Assembly: GCA_023248635.1 (NCBI GenBank)
Contig: JAHFED010000007.1
Location: 1 to 64,000, forward strand
Direction of reading: 5' to 3'
DNA: 64,000 nt
Source of the DNA: Myxococcales bacterium
GTDB taxonomy: Bacteria > Myxococcota > UBA727 > VGSZ01
Shown here piece by piece: positions 33,817 through 41,514 of this stretch; the stretch's first letter is position 1; each line of letters starts with the position of its first letter. The position numbers were made by a program, and so were the translations under genes. Under the pieces are notes generated by a model. It was not told the origin of the DNA. It saw nothing but the letters and a program-made list of their open reading frames with translations, and ran no database searches.

Positions 33817-33903
33817 GCGTCTTGAAGTTCTGCTGGTTCCAGACGCTTGCGCGTCTTGAAGTTCTGCTGGTTCCAGACGCTTGCGCGTCTTGAACATCAG
33901 AAC
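33817..33903. repeat. GACGC hairpin tandem array
   Basis: A partial unit and two fuller units of about 34 bp: AGACGC-ttgc-GCGTCT hairpins joined by TGAAGTTCTGCTGGTTCC, the last unit ending TGAACATCAGAAC exactly as at 27594-27614. It lies between the convergent stops of the M48 peptidase (33768) and hydrolase (33905) genes, where it may terminate transcription from both sides. Confidence 0.85.
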
Positions 33904-33904
33904 G

Positions 33905-34831
33905 TCAAGGCCGCCGGGTGATGAACCAGGCAAAGGCGGCGACGGCGGGCCCCACGTCGTCGTGGGCAGTGCCGATGGTCAGCACCATGTCTTCGTGCGT
34001 GAGCTTGGGAAGGGTGCGAAAAAAGGCGCGGTCGCCGACGAGGCCTGCGAGGCTTTTTTCGGCGGCGTGGTAGTCCACCAGACAGCTCTCGAAGTCGTTG
34101 CTGCCGACGACGAAGAAGATCGGGGCCATCTTGTCGCCGAAGTAACGGGCGGGCGATTGCTCGGCGCCCAGCTTGCCAAAGAGCGGACGCCAGAGGGTGA
34201 CGCGGTCTTCTTCGAGCTCGGCTCGCGCGGCGGCCCCCGGCACGTCGTAGATGCCCGACAAGGACACGACGCCCTTGATCACCGAGGGATCGATGCCGCG
34301 CTTGCGCAGGGCGTCGGGCCGGCTGGCGAGGAGCGTGACGAGGTGTGCGCCGGCAGAGTGGCCCGCGAGCAAGATGCGCTGGGGATCTCCCCCGTGCACC
34401 GCGATGTGGTCCCGGGTCCAGGCGAGGGCCGCAGCGACGTCGTCGAGCATGTCTTCGGCGGACGGCACCTGGGGGTAGAGGCGGTAGCTCGGGACCACGG
34501 TGACGACGTCGTTGTCGGCGAGGGCCGTGCCGACGTTGCCGTACAGACCGACGATGGACTCGTGGTAGGAGCGATCGCCGGCGCGCCAGAAGCCACCGTG
34601 CACAAAGACGACGACCGGCGCTCCCTGGGCTCCCGCGGGTGCAAAGACATTCAGCTTGTGCTTGTCATCGCCGTCGTCGATGTAGGCGATGTTCTCCGCC
34701 GTGCGGACGGCTCGGCTGGCGCGGTAGAGGTTCTGCAACGACAGGCACGACGAGAGCAGCAGCAGGAGGAGCACGACGACGGCGCGCTGCCCGTTTCGAG
34801 CGCAGGAGTGGGGGGTGCGGCCGCTGTGCAT
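33905..34831 (-). CDS. Alpha/beta-hydrolase lipoprotein (BD-FAE/kynurenine-formamidase-like)
   Basis: A 308-aa lipoprotein: signal with core VVVLLLLLLSSC and lipobox Cys near 29. The alpha/beta-hydrolase fold shows the oxyanion HGGFW motif (VVVFVHGGFWRAGD), nucleophile elbow GHSAGAH, an Asp in VVGSNDFESCLV and a His in LTHEDMVL. The arrangement fits the carboxylesterase/isoprenylcysteine methylesterase and kynurenine-formamidase group. The substrate is unknown. It is divergent from the GEGEG lipoprotein gene (34958) and convergent with the M48 peptidase. Confidence 0.85.
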   Translation of the reverse strand: MHSGRTPHSCARNGQRAVVVLLLLLLSSCLSLQNLYRASRAVRTAENIAYIDDGDDKHKLNVFAPAGAQGAPVVVFVHGGFWRAGDRSYHESIVGLYGNVGTALADNDVVTVVPSYRLYPQVPSAEDMLDDVAAALAWTRDHIAVHGGDPQRILLAGHSAGAHLVTLLASRPDALRKRGIDPSVIKGVVSLSGIYDVPGAAARAELEEDRVTLWRPLFGKLGAEQSPARYFGDKMAPIFFVVGSNDFESCLVDYHAAEKSLAGLVGDRAFFRTLPKLTHEDMVLTIGTAHDDVGPAVAAFAWFITRRP

Positions 34832-34957
34832 GGGTCCGTCTATCCCGCCGCCGCCACAGACAACAAATGCACGCTCCCCTGTGGCACGGAGCTTGTTTCC
34901 TGGCAGACGCTGGTGCGGTGTCTGGAACCCAGAACCACCACCTGCTGCGGAGCCCCC

Positions 34958-36997
34958 ATGCGTCTCGTCCTCCTGTCTTGCGCCCTGCTGGTCGGCACCC
35001 TCGCTTGCCCCGCCCCTCGGCAGGGGAGCAACGAAGGCGAAGGAGAGGGCGACGCCGGCGAAGGCGAGGGCGAAGCTGCAGAAGGAGAAGGCGAAGGCGA
35101 GGGGCTCGCTGCGCCCCTGGCCGTGTGCGATCTGAACTCAGATTGCGAGTCGGGGCTGTGCACCAATTTCTTCGACGGCGAATTCTCCAACAACTTTTGC
35201 ACGGACGTGTGCCTCAGCGACGACGACTGCGACTTCGGCGACCAAGACACCTTCTGTCTGCCGCTGAGCGCCAACAGCGGCATCTGCTTCCCTTTTTGCT
35301 CCAGCAGCGAAGATTGCGCCGGCTTCGAGGGGCCGGGCACCCTGGGGGCCTGCTTTGCCAACCCCGATGTCGGTCGCAATCTGTGCTTCAGCTTCAACGC
35401 CTCGGGCTCTTGTGAAGACGGCGCCGGCTGCCCCTCAGGCGAAGCCTGCACCCTCGTCGACAGCGGGCTCAAGTTCGAGTTTCTTTGCAGCCCAGGTCCC
35501 GCCGGCGACGTCGGCGAAGCCTGTGACGCCGCGAAGCTTAACCGCCGCGGGACCCTGTGCCAAGCCGCCGCCGACTGTCCCCCGGGCTTTGCCTGCGTCG
35601 ACGAAGACGGCGTCGCGGGCGGCAACCGCGTGTGCAGCGCCCCCGAAGAACAAAACTGCGGCGCCTTCGTCTGCTGGGATCAGGGGGTGTGCGCCGGTGC
35701 TTGCGACGACGACAGCGACTGTCCCGCGGACTGGACCTGCGACACCTTCGACTTCGGCGCCGACTATCTCGTGCACCTGTGCCGGCCCGGCCACGGCTCC
35801 TTCGCTCCCTGCGACAGTGACGCCGACTGCACCGTGCCCGACGAAGTCTGTGCCCTGCGCACCGACGAAGCCGGCGACAACGTGACCCAGTGCGCCTTGC
35901 CCAACCTGGGGGATGTCGCCGCCGGCAGCGCCTGCGGCGACAGCTCTCTCACCTTCGACGTCATCGAGCCCAGCGCGGGCTGCACGAGCAACCTGTGCAT
36001 CAACAATGCGACCTGCGGCATCATCTGCGAGCAGGACAGCGACTGCGGCGCCAACGCCTGCTTGAAGTTCGAGCTCGCCCAAGAGGTGCCCGAGGTGCTC
36101 TTGGGGCTGTGCGCATTGGGACCCCAATGCGACAACGACGCCGACTGCGGCGTCGACGGCTTTTGCACCCGCACCCCCACCGCCCTTGGATCCATCGGCA
36201 CCTGCTCCCCCAATGGGGTTGGCGAGCTGGCCGCCGGCGACGTCTGCGATGTGGCCACCAACCAAAACCTGGCAGCCGGCAACGTCACCTGCTTCGACGA
36301 CGACGACTGCTTGCTCGCTGGGGGCGCGGGCACCCGCTGCGACGTCGCGGTGCACAACTGCGTTCCACCACTCGCCGAGCTCTGCCGCGGGGGGTGCTTC
36401 TTGAACCACTGCCTGCAAAACTGCGGATCCGACGCCGACTGCACGAGCACCGATTTTGTCTGCAGCGGCGACGAAGAGCTCATCGATGCCAACGATCCCA
36501 CAGACCCGAGCGACGACGAGCGCGACGACTTTGGCCTCTGCATCTTCTTGCCCGGCTCCCGCGCGTCTTGCGGCAGCAACGCCGACTGCGCCGGCAACGA
36601 GCACTGCCTCTTCTACGTCGAGCGCGACAGCCTCGAGGTCCTGCCGGTGTGCACAGCACCCCCGGGACCGGCGGCGTTGGGAGATCTCTGCGGCAGGATC
36701 GGCACCACCAACCTCCTGTGCGAAGACTTCTGCGCCCTCGACGACGACGGCGCCGCCGCCCATTGCCGCGCCCTGTGCGACGACGACAGCGATTGCGAAG
36801 GAGCCCTGGTCTGCCGGGCCTTCGACCTCGGCAACGAGCGCTCGGTGGATTTGTGCCAGCCCGGGGAAGGAGAAGGAGAAGGAGAAGGAGAAGGAGAAGG
36901 AGAAGGAGAAGGGGAAGGGGAAGGAGAAGGGGAAGGGGAAGGCGAAGGGGAAGGCGAAGGGGAAGGGGAAGGCGAAGGCGAAGGCGACGGCCCATGA
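34958..36997 (+). CDS. Large Cys-rich 'GEGEG' lipoprotein
   Basis: A 679-aa predicted surface lipoprotein. The signal RLVLLSCALLVGTLAC ends in a lipobox Cys near 17. A Gly/Glu repeat (about 25-55) leads to many six- to eight-residue Cys-loop units of the form C-(D/N)-x-D-x-D-C-x-x-G-x-x-C, e.g. CDNDADCGVDGFCTRT and CDDDSDCEGALVC. The extreme C terminus is 20 uninterrupted Gly-Glu dipeptides then GDGP. Proteins of this architecture are frequent in Myxococcota and are thought to be extracellular; function is unknown. The start at 34958 puts the lipobox at the N terminus; the frame is open far upstream without coding logic. Confidence 0.82.
   Translation: MRLVLLSCALLVGTLACPAPRQGSNEGEGEGDAGEGEGEAAEGEGEGEGLAAPLAVCDLNSDCESGLCTNFFDGEFSNNFCTDVCLSDDDCDFGDQDTFCLPLSANSGICFPFCSSSEDCAGFEGPGTLGACFANPDVGRNLCFSFNASGSCEDGAGCPSGEACTLVDSGLKFEFLCSPGPAGDVGEACDAAKLNRRGTLCQAAADCPPGFACVDEDGVAGGNRVCSAPEEQNCGAFVCWDQGVCAGACDDDSDCPADWTCDTFDFGADYLVHLCRPGHGSFAPCDSDADCTVPDEVCALRTDEAGDNVTQCALPNLGDVAAGSACGDSSLTFDVIEPSAGCTSNLCINNATCGIICEQDSDCGANACLKFELAQEVPEVLLGLCALGPQCDNDADCGVDGFCTRTPTALGSIGTCSPNGVGELAAGDVCDVATNQNLAAGNVTCFDDDDCLLAGGAGTRCDVAVHNCVPPLAELCRGGCFLNHCLQNCGSDADCTSTDFVCSGDEELIDANDPTDPSDDERDDFGLCIFLPGSRASCGSNADCAGNEHCLFYVERDSLEVLPVCTAPPGPAALGDLCGRIGTTNLLCEDFCALDDDGAAAHCRALCDDDSDCEGALVCRAFDLGNERSVDLCQPGEGEGEGEGEGEGEGEGEGEGEGEGEGEGEGEGEGEGEGEGDGP
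36863..36982 (+). repeat. Hexanucleotide repeat coding (Gly-Glu)20
   Basis: A run of GG(A/G/C)GAA hexamers at the 3' end of the Cys-rich lipoprotein gene. It is subdivided into blocks of GGAGAA, GGGGAA and GGCGAA, suggesting stepwise expansion. Copy-number change would keep the frame. Confidence 0.92.
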
Positions 36998-37037
36998 TCC
37001 GTTGGCAGCCCCAGCACGGGCAGGGTAGGGTGCCGCC

Positions 37038-37835
37038 GTGACGACGTCGTTGGTCTTCTTTTTCGCCGCCGTGGCCAGCGTACCAACGCCCGTCGCTGAG
37101 GCGCCGGCCCCGCTGGTGGTCGCCGAGCCCAAGACGGTGGCCAGCCTCGATCTGGCGGAAAAGCAGCTCGACGAAGGCGCCGCCCTCGAGGCCGTCGCCG
37201 CCCTGCTGGCCGAGCAGCGGGCGCCCGCGGGTGGAGCGCTGTCGGACAGCGATCGGGCCCGCATGTCCAACCTCCTGGGACGCGCCGCCGATGTGCTGGC
37301 CTCCAACGGCGCCATCAAGGCCGCCGCCGTCGCCGCTGACGCCGGCTGGCTGCTCGAGGGGCGACCCGTGCGGCCGCGGGTTTCCTTGCTGCTGGGCCGC
37401 TACGCCGCAAGCGTGCAAGAGAGCGAACCCGACGTCGCCCGGGCCATCGCCGAACGCGCGCTGGTGGCCGACCCCGACAACAGCTCAGCCCGGACGCTCG
37501 ATGCTTCCCTCAGGGGCGCCGATTCCTGGGTGAACGGACACCTCACCCTCGGTGGCGGCGTCGGCTTGGCCGTGCTCTCGTCGTCGGCCTTCGTCTACGG
37601 CCTCGACGTCGAGCGCCAGGCCCGCGTTTCAGTGCACGACACCGCCGCCGTCGACGCGCTGCTGCTGCGGCGCGGTGTGGCAGCCGGGGTCGCCTGGCCG
37701 GCTGCCGTCGGCGCCGTTGTTGCCACCGGCCTTGGTCTGGCGCTCATCATGTCCCACGATCCCGGACCCGAGCCGCTGTTGCCCTCGCCCTTCGTGCCCT
37801 TGCCCGCCACCGACGCAGCAGCGGGCCAGCCATGA
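37038..37835 (+). CDS. Exported/membrane protein with TPR-like helices
   Basis: A 265-aa protein starting at GTG 37038 (AGGGTG upstream). It has an N-terminal hydrophobic signal segment (LVFFFAAVASVP), then Ala-rich helices that look TPR-like (LDLAEKQLDEGAALEAVAALLAEQ; IAERALVADPDNSSARTLDASL), followed by two likely TM segments (LGGGVGLAVLSSSAFVYGL and PAAVGAVVATGLGLALIMS) and a Pro-rich end. It overlaps the next lipoprotein gene by ATGA. I recognise no family. The 41-bp spacing after the GEGEG gene suggests co-transcription with that secreted protein. Confidence 0.65.
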   Translation: MTTSLVFFFAAVASVPTPVAEAPAPLVVAEPKTVASLDLAEKQLDEGAALEAVAALLAEQRAPAGGALSDSDRARMSNLLGRAADVLASNGAIKAAAVAADAGWLLEGRPVRPRVSLLLGRYAASVQESEPDVARAIAERALVADPDNSSARTLDASLRGADSWVNGHLTLGGGVGLAVLSSSAFVYGLDVERQARVSVHDTAAVDALLLRRGVAAGVAWPAAVGAVVATGLGLALIMSHDPGPEPLLPSPFVPLPATDAAAGQP

Positions 37836-38350
37836 GATTCGTCGTCGCCATCGTCGTCGTCGTCGTCGTGTCCCTGGGTGGCTGCTTGGTCGGAGAGGTC
37901 ACGGGCATTCCCTGCGGCGACGACAGCCAATGCCCCAGCGATCACTTCTGTGACATTCCCAACGACACCTGCGTCGCCGGCGTCGACGGCCAGGGAGCAG
38001 CCGACCTCACCGTCCGTGGTGTGCGGGATCGTTCTGGCGATGTCGTCTCTGCACCTCGAGTGGCCCGCGACGTCAAAAGCGTCTTGCAGCTGGTCATCGA
38101 AAACGCGGGTGGCGACGCCGACGACGTCTCCTTGGAGATGGTGCGGCTGGTGTGCATGAACCTCGAGTTCGATCCCACCACGGTCCCCACGCACCTCGAG
38201 GCCGGCGCCTCCGTCGAAGTCGAATTCACCGTGCTGCCCGATGGCTGCGGCACGCCCTCGATCCAAGATTGGTTTTTGTTCTATTCTGGTCGGGCCAAGC
38301 GTGGCACTTTCAACATTCTCCCCGATCGCGTTCCTCGTCCTGACGAATGA
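37832..38350 (+). CDS. Small Cys-rich lipoprotein
   Basis: A 172-aa lipoprotein: a short basic start, hydrophobic core IVVVVVVSLGGC encoded by GTC triplets, lipobox Cys at 18. A single Cys-loop unit CGDDSQCPSDHFCDIPNDTC follows, of the same type as in the large 34958 protein. The C-terminal part is a beta-rich domain (DLTVRGVRDRSGDV... VLQLVIENAGGDADDVSLEM ... ASVEVEFTVLPDGCG), reminiscent of CARDB-like adhesion domains. It is coupled by ATGA to the upstream gene and 12 bp before nadC. Confidence 0.72.
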   Translation: MRFVVAIVVVVVVSLGGCLVGEVTGIPCGDDSQCPSDHFCDIPNDTCVAGVDGQGAADLTVRGVRDRSGDVVSAPRVARDVKSVLQLVIENAGGDADDVSLEMVRLVCMNLEFDPTTVPTHLEAGASVEVEFTVLPDGCGTPSIQDWFLFYSGRAKRGTFNILPDRVPRPDE

Positions 38351-38362
38351 GCAGATGGCACC

Positions 38363-39220
38363 ATGATTGATCCCCTGCTCGATCGCCTGATCGACCTCGC
38401 CTTCGAAGAAGATCTCGCCGCCAACGGCGACGTCACCACGCGCTCCACCGTGGCGCCCACCACCCGGGCCATCGGCACCGTCCGGGCCAAAGAGCGACTC
38501 ACGCTCGCCGGCGTCGCTGTGTTTCAGAGGGTGTTCGAAAAGCTCGATCCTACGGTTCAGTTGAATGTGCGTCATCACGACGGAGAAATCGTCGAAAATG
38601 GCACCGAGGTCATCACCGCCGCCGGCCTGGCGCACAGCCTGTTGGTTGGCGAACGACCGGGCCTGAATTTCCTCATGCGTCTCTCGGGCATCGCCAGCCT
38701 CACGCGGCAAATGGTGCAGGCCGTCGCCGGCACGACGACGCGCGTCGTCGACACCCGAAAGACGACGCCGGGCTGGCGCAGCATCGAGAAGGCCGCGGTG
38801 CGCGCCGGCGGGGGACACAACCACCGCACCGGTTTGTTCGACGGCGTGCTCATCAAAGACAACCACCTCGAGGCAGCCGGAGGCATCCGTCCCGCCGTCG
38901 ACGGTGCCCGCCGCCACGCCCACCACCTGCTCAAGATCGAGGTGGAATGCGCGACCCTGGCGCAGGTCGAAGAATGCCTCGTCGTCGGCGTCGACGGCCT
39001 CTTGCTCGACAACATGGACAACGCCCTGCTCGCTGAAGCCGTGAAGCGCGTGCGCGCCCATCCCCGCGGCGCGGGCGTCTTTCTCGAGGCCTCGGGCAAC
39101 ATGACCCTCGAGCGTTTGCCCTCGGTGGCGGCCACCGGCGTCGACCTGATCTCCATGGGAGCGCTGACCCACCAAGCGCGCTCCATGGACCTCTCGATGA
39201 AGCTCAAACTGCTGGCCTGA
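38363..39220 (+). CDS. nadC: Nicotinate-nucleotide pyrophosphorylase (carboxylating)
   Basis: A 285-aa enzyme of de novo NAD synthesis. It converts quinolinate and PRPP to nicotinate mononucleotide, CO2 and diphosphate in the cytoplasm. Visible signature segments: FEEDLAANGDVTT at the N terminus, FLMRLSGIASLT, VVDTRKTTPGWR, VRAGGGHNHRTGLFDGVLIKDNHLEAAGG, and the barrel end LEASGNMTLERLPSVAATGVDLISMGALTH. Normal length. It is followed 5 bp later by birA, a common neighbour pairing. No nadA or nadB is present in the window. Confidence 0.97.
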   Translation: MIDPLLDRLIDLAFEEDLAANGDVTTRSTVAPTTRAIGTVRAKERLTLAGVAVFQRVFEKLDPTVQLNVRHHDGEIVENGTEVITAAGLAHSLLVGERPGLNFLMRLSGIASLTRQMVQAVAGTTTRVVDTRKTTPGWRSIEKAAVRAGGGHNHRTGLFDGVLIKDNHLEAAGGIRPAVDGARRHAHHLLKIEVECATLAQVEECLVVGVDGLLLDNMDNALLAEAVKRVRAHPRGAGVFLEASGNMTLERLPSVAATGVDLISMGALTHQARSMDLSMKLKLLA

Positions 39221-39225
39221 CGCTC

Positions 39226-39984
39226 ATGCTCATCGAGCTCGACACGGTGACGTCGACCCAACAAGAGGCCAAGGCCCGGGCCCAAGAGGGCTGCGCCCAT
39301 GGCGTCGTCGTCGTCGCCGCCCACCAGAGCGCCGGTCGGGGTCGACGGGGGCGCACTTGGCTTTCAGGTCCCCACGGGTTGTGGATGTCGATGGTCTTGC
39401 GCCTCGACCTGCCGCCCAGCTGTGCGCCGCGCCTGCCCTTGAGCGCGTGTGCGCTGGTCGCTGAGGTCCTGCAGGCGGCGGGGACCGCCATCTCGGTGAA
39501 ATGGCCCAACGATCTGATGGTGCCTTCGACGACGACGCACCCGACCCTTGGACCCTTCAAGAAGGCCGGCGGCCTGTTGATCGAGGCCGTCGACGTCGAC
39601 GCCCGCGGCCTGCACACCGCGGTTGTGGGGCTGGGCCTCAACCTCACGACGCCGGCGCTGGGCTTTGGGCCCGCGCTCGAAAAGACCGCAGGAACCCTCG
39701 AAGAAGGCGGCTTCGACGTCGACGGCTGCTCGCGGCTCGGGCTGGCCGCCCGGCTGCAACGTGCCTTGATGGAGGTGGCATCGAGCACCAGCGACGACGC
39801 CTTCGCCGGCGTCTGTGCCCGACTTGCGCTGATCTCGGCGACCTTGGGCCGCCGCGTGTGCATCGACGGCGACGCCCAGGTGTCGGGAATGGCGGTGGGC
39901 TTCGGCGACGACGGCGCCCTGCAAATCATGGACGACGCGGGCCAGCTTCAGACCGTGCGCGCTGGCGACGTCATGCTAGCTTGA
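39226..39984 (+). CDS. birA: Biotin--[acetyl-CoA-carboxylase] ligase
   Basis: A 252-aa cytoplasmic ligase that activates biotin to biotinyl-AMP and attaches it to the biotin carboxyl carrier protein. It has the biotin/ATP loop SAGRGRRGRTWLS, GLWMSMVLRL, KWPNDLMV and GLGLNL. The start lies directly at the catalytic domain, without the N-terminal helix-turn-helix of E. coli BirA. It is therefore a monofunctional ligase and not a repressor. It lies close behind nadC on the same strand. Confidence 0.95.
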   Translation: MLIELDTVTSTQQEAKARAQEGCAHGVVVVAAHQSAGRGRRGRTWLSGPHGLWMSMVLRLDLPPSCAPRLPLSACALVAEVLQAAGTAISVKWPNDLMVPSTTTHPTLGPFKKAGGLLIEAVDVDARGLHTAVVGLGLNLTTPALGFGPALEKTAGTLEEGGFDVDGCSRLGLAARLQRALMEVASSTSDDAFAGVCARLALISATLGRRVCIDGDAQVSGMAVGFGDDGALQIMDDAGQLQTVRAGDVMLA

Positions 39985-39991
39985 CCCGGTG

Positions 39992-41071
39992 ATGGAACGC
40001 CGGGCCGTCGTCGTCGTGTTGCGCACCATTGCGGTGTCGCTCTTGGCCCTCTTGCTCACCTGGTTGGCCCTGCCCTCGCCCATCGGCTCCCTGGCCTGGA
40101 TCCCCTCGCCAGCGCCAGCCCTCGACGGCGCCTACCGCACCAACGAGGCCCTGGTCTCCGCCGAGCGGCTCTACGCTGGCAGCGTCTCGGGACCCGAGGA
40201 CATCGCCTTCGACAAAGACGGCCACGCTTGGTCGGGCCTGCGTGACGGCCGCATCGTGCGCCTCGAGAACAACGGCGCGGTGACCGAGGTCCTCAACACC
40301 GGCGGCCGCCCCCTGGGCCTGGAGCACGGCCCCGACGGCGCCCTCTACGTCGCCGATGCCCGTCGTGGCTTGCTGCGCATCGACCTGAAGGACCCCAAGG
40401 TCGAAGTGCTGGTCGCTGAGGCCGAGGGCGTGGGCTTCCATTGCCTCAACGACCTCGAGATCGCGCGCGACGGCACCATCTACTTCTCCGATTCGTCGGC
40501 GGTGTGGGGCATCGATCAGTTCACCGAGGACGTGCTCGATCAGCGTCCTTCGGGCCGCGTGCTCAAATACGATCCCATCGCTCGGGGCGAGCCGCTGGTG
40601 TTGGCCCGCGATCTTGCGTTCGCCAACGGTCTCGCGCTCTCCGCTGACGAATCCCAGCTCTTCATCGCCGAGACCGGCCGTTATCGCCTCTGGCGCCTGT
40701 GGCTCAGCGGCGACAAGCGCAACCTCAAAGAGGTGGTCACCGAGAACCTGCCGGGGTTCCCCGACAACCTGCAGATCACGCCCCGGGGCACCATCTGGGT
40801 CGCGCTCTATGCGACCCGCAAGCGCCTCCTGGACTGGATCCACCCCTACCCCTTCCTGAAGGACGCAACGGCGTCGCTGCCCAACTGGCTGCGTCCTGAG
40901 ACGCCGCGGTGGGGCTTCGTCATCGAGATCGACGCCAACGGCGTGCCCCTGCGTTCGCTGCAAGATCCCAGCGGCGAGCACATCCCGCACGTCAGCGCCG
41001 CCAAAGAGCACGATGGCCTGCTGTGGTTGGGCAGTCTCGAGGGCAACCACCTCTCGCGCCTGGCCCTGTGA
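39992..41071 (+). CDS. SMP-30/strictosidine-synthase-like beta-propeller protein
   Basis: A 359-aa protein with an N-terminal TM anchor (TIAVSLLALLLTWLALP) and a six-bladed propeller of the strictosidine synthase/APMAP group: GPEDIAFDKDGHAWSGLRDGRIVRL, GRPLGLEHGPDGALYVADARRGLLRID, CLNDLEIARDGTIYFSDSSAVWG, FANGLALSADESQLFIAETGRYRLWR and the family-typical LPGFPDNLQITPRGTIWVAL. Members hydrolyse lactones or esters; the substrate here is unknown. The ATG at 39992 directly follows an in-frame GTG at 39989, and either may start. It is 7 bp downstream of birA. Confidence 0.85.
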   Translation: MERRAVVVVLRTIAVSLLALLLTWLALPSPIGSLAWIPSPAPALDGAYRTNEALVSAERLYAGSVSGPEDIAFDKDGHAWSGLRDGRIVRLENNGAVTEVLNTGGRPLGLEHGPDGALYVADARRGLLRIDLKDPKVEVLVAEAEGVGFHCLNDLEIARDGTIYFSDSSAVWGIDQFTEDVLDQRPSGRVLKYDPIARGEPLVLARDLAFANGLALSADESQLFIAETGRYRLWRLWLSGDKRNLKEVVTENLPGFPDNLQITPRGTIWVALYATRKRLLDWIHPYPFLKDATASLPNWLRPETPRWGFVIEIDANGVPLRSLQDPSGEHIPHVSAAKEHDGLLWLGSLEGNHLSRLAL

Positions 41072-41074
41072 TCG

Positions 41075-41401
41075 ATGAGAGCCGCAAGAGCTGGCCCAGC
41101 CCTTGTCGTCGCGGCCTCGCTCTTTGGCTGCGGCATCGCCCCCATCCAAGCCGGGCGGACGGGGCCTGGCCCACCCCGCACCCACGTCTTCGTCGGCGCC
41201 CACGGTCGTCCCCGGGCCTGGAGCGGCGGGGTCTGCCCCCTCACGAGACGGCACGAGCACCTCTACCCGCCCGTGCCCCCCGCAGCCTTCGTCGACGACG
41301 ACGGCGCCTGGCGCGACACCCGAGCCCTTCAGGACTTCGACGGACCCCATCCCTGGAAGGGCCAGCGCTGCAGCCAACCCGGTTGGCACCAGCACGTTTG
41401 A
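41075..41401 (+). CDS. Small lipoprotein with His/Pro-rich motif
   Basis: A 108-aa protein: signal RAARAGPALVVAASLFGC with lipobox Cys at 19. The mature part contains GAHGRPRAWSGGVCPLTRR, then HEHLYPPVPPAAFVDDDGAW and DTRALQDFDGPHPW. The two Cys and closely spaced His residues could bind a metal, but no family is recognised with certainty. It follows the propeller gene after 3 bp. Its stop codon lies within the first hairpin of the repeat array at 41397. Confidence 0.62.
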   Translation: MRAARAGPALVVAASLFGCGIAPIQAGRTGPGPPRTHVFVGAHGRPRAWSGGVCPLTRRHEHLYPPVPPAAFVDDDGAWRDTRALQDFDGPHPWKGQRCSQPGWHQHV

Positions 41402-41501
41402 GCCGTGCCAACGGCTCAAACCATCGGCGCAAAGCATCGGCACTTTGAGCCGTGCCAACGGCTCAAAGCAGGAAGCACCTTGCGCCGTGCCAACGGCGCA
41501 A
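41397..41501. repeat. Array of three GCCGTGCCAACGGC hairpins
   Basis: Two perfect copies of TTTGAGCCGT-gccA-ACGGCTCAAA-type hairpins (41397-41420, 41444-41467) and a third with compensated stem TTGCGCCGT/ACGGCGCAA (41480-41501). They are separated by CCATCGGC(A/G)-C linkers. The array fills the space between convergent genes. Confidence 0.88.
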
Positions 41502-41514
41502 CCATCGGCACTTG

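Noticed and set aside
33881-34957. Upstream extension of the GEGEG lipoprotein frame (359 codons)
   Set aside because: It is antisense to the alpha/beta-hydrolase gene and would bury the lipobox signal.
38354-38372. Sigma-54-like TGGCAC-N5-TTGA sequence at the nadC start
   Set aside because: It covers the start codon, lacks the GC of the -12 element and has no enhancer context.
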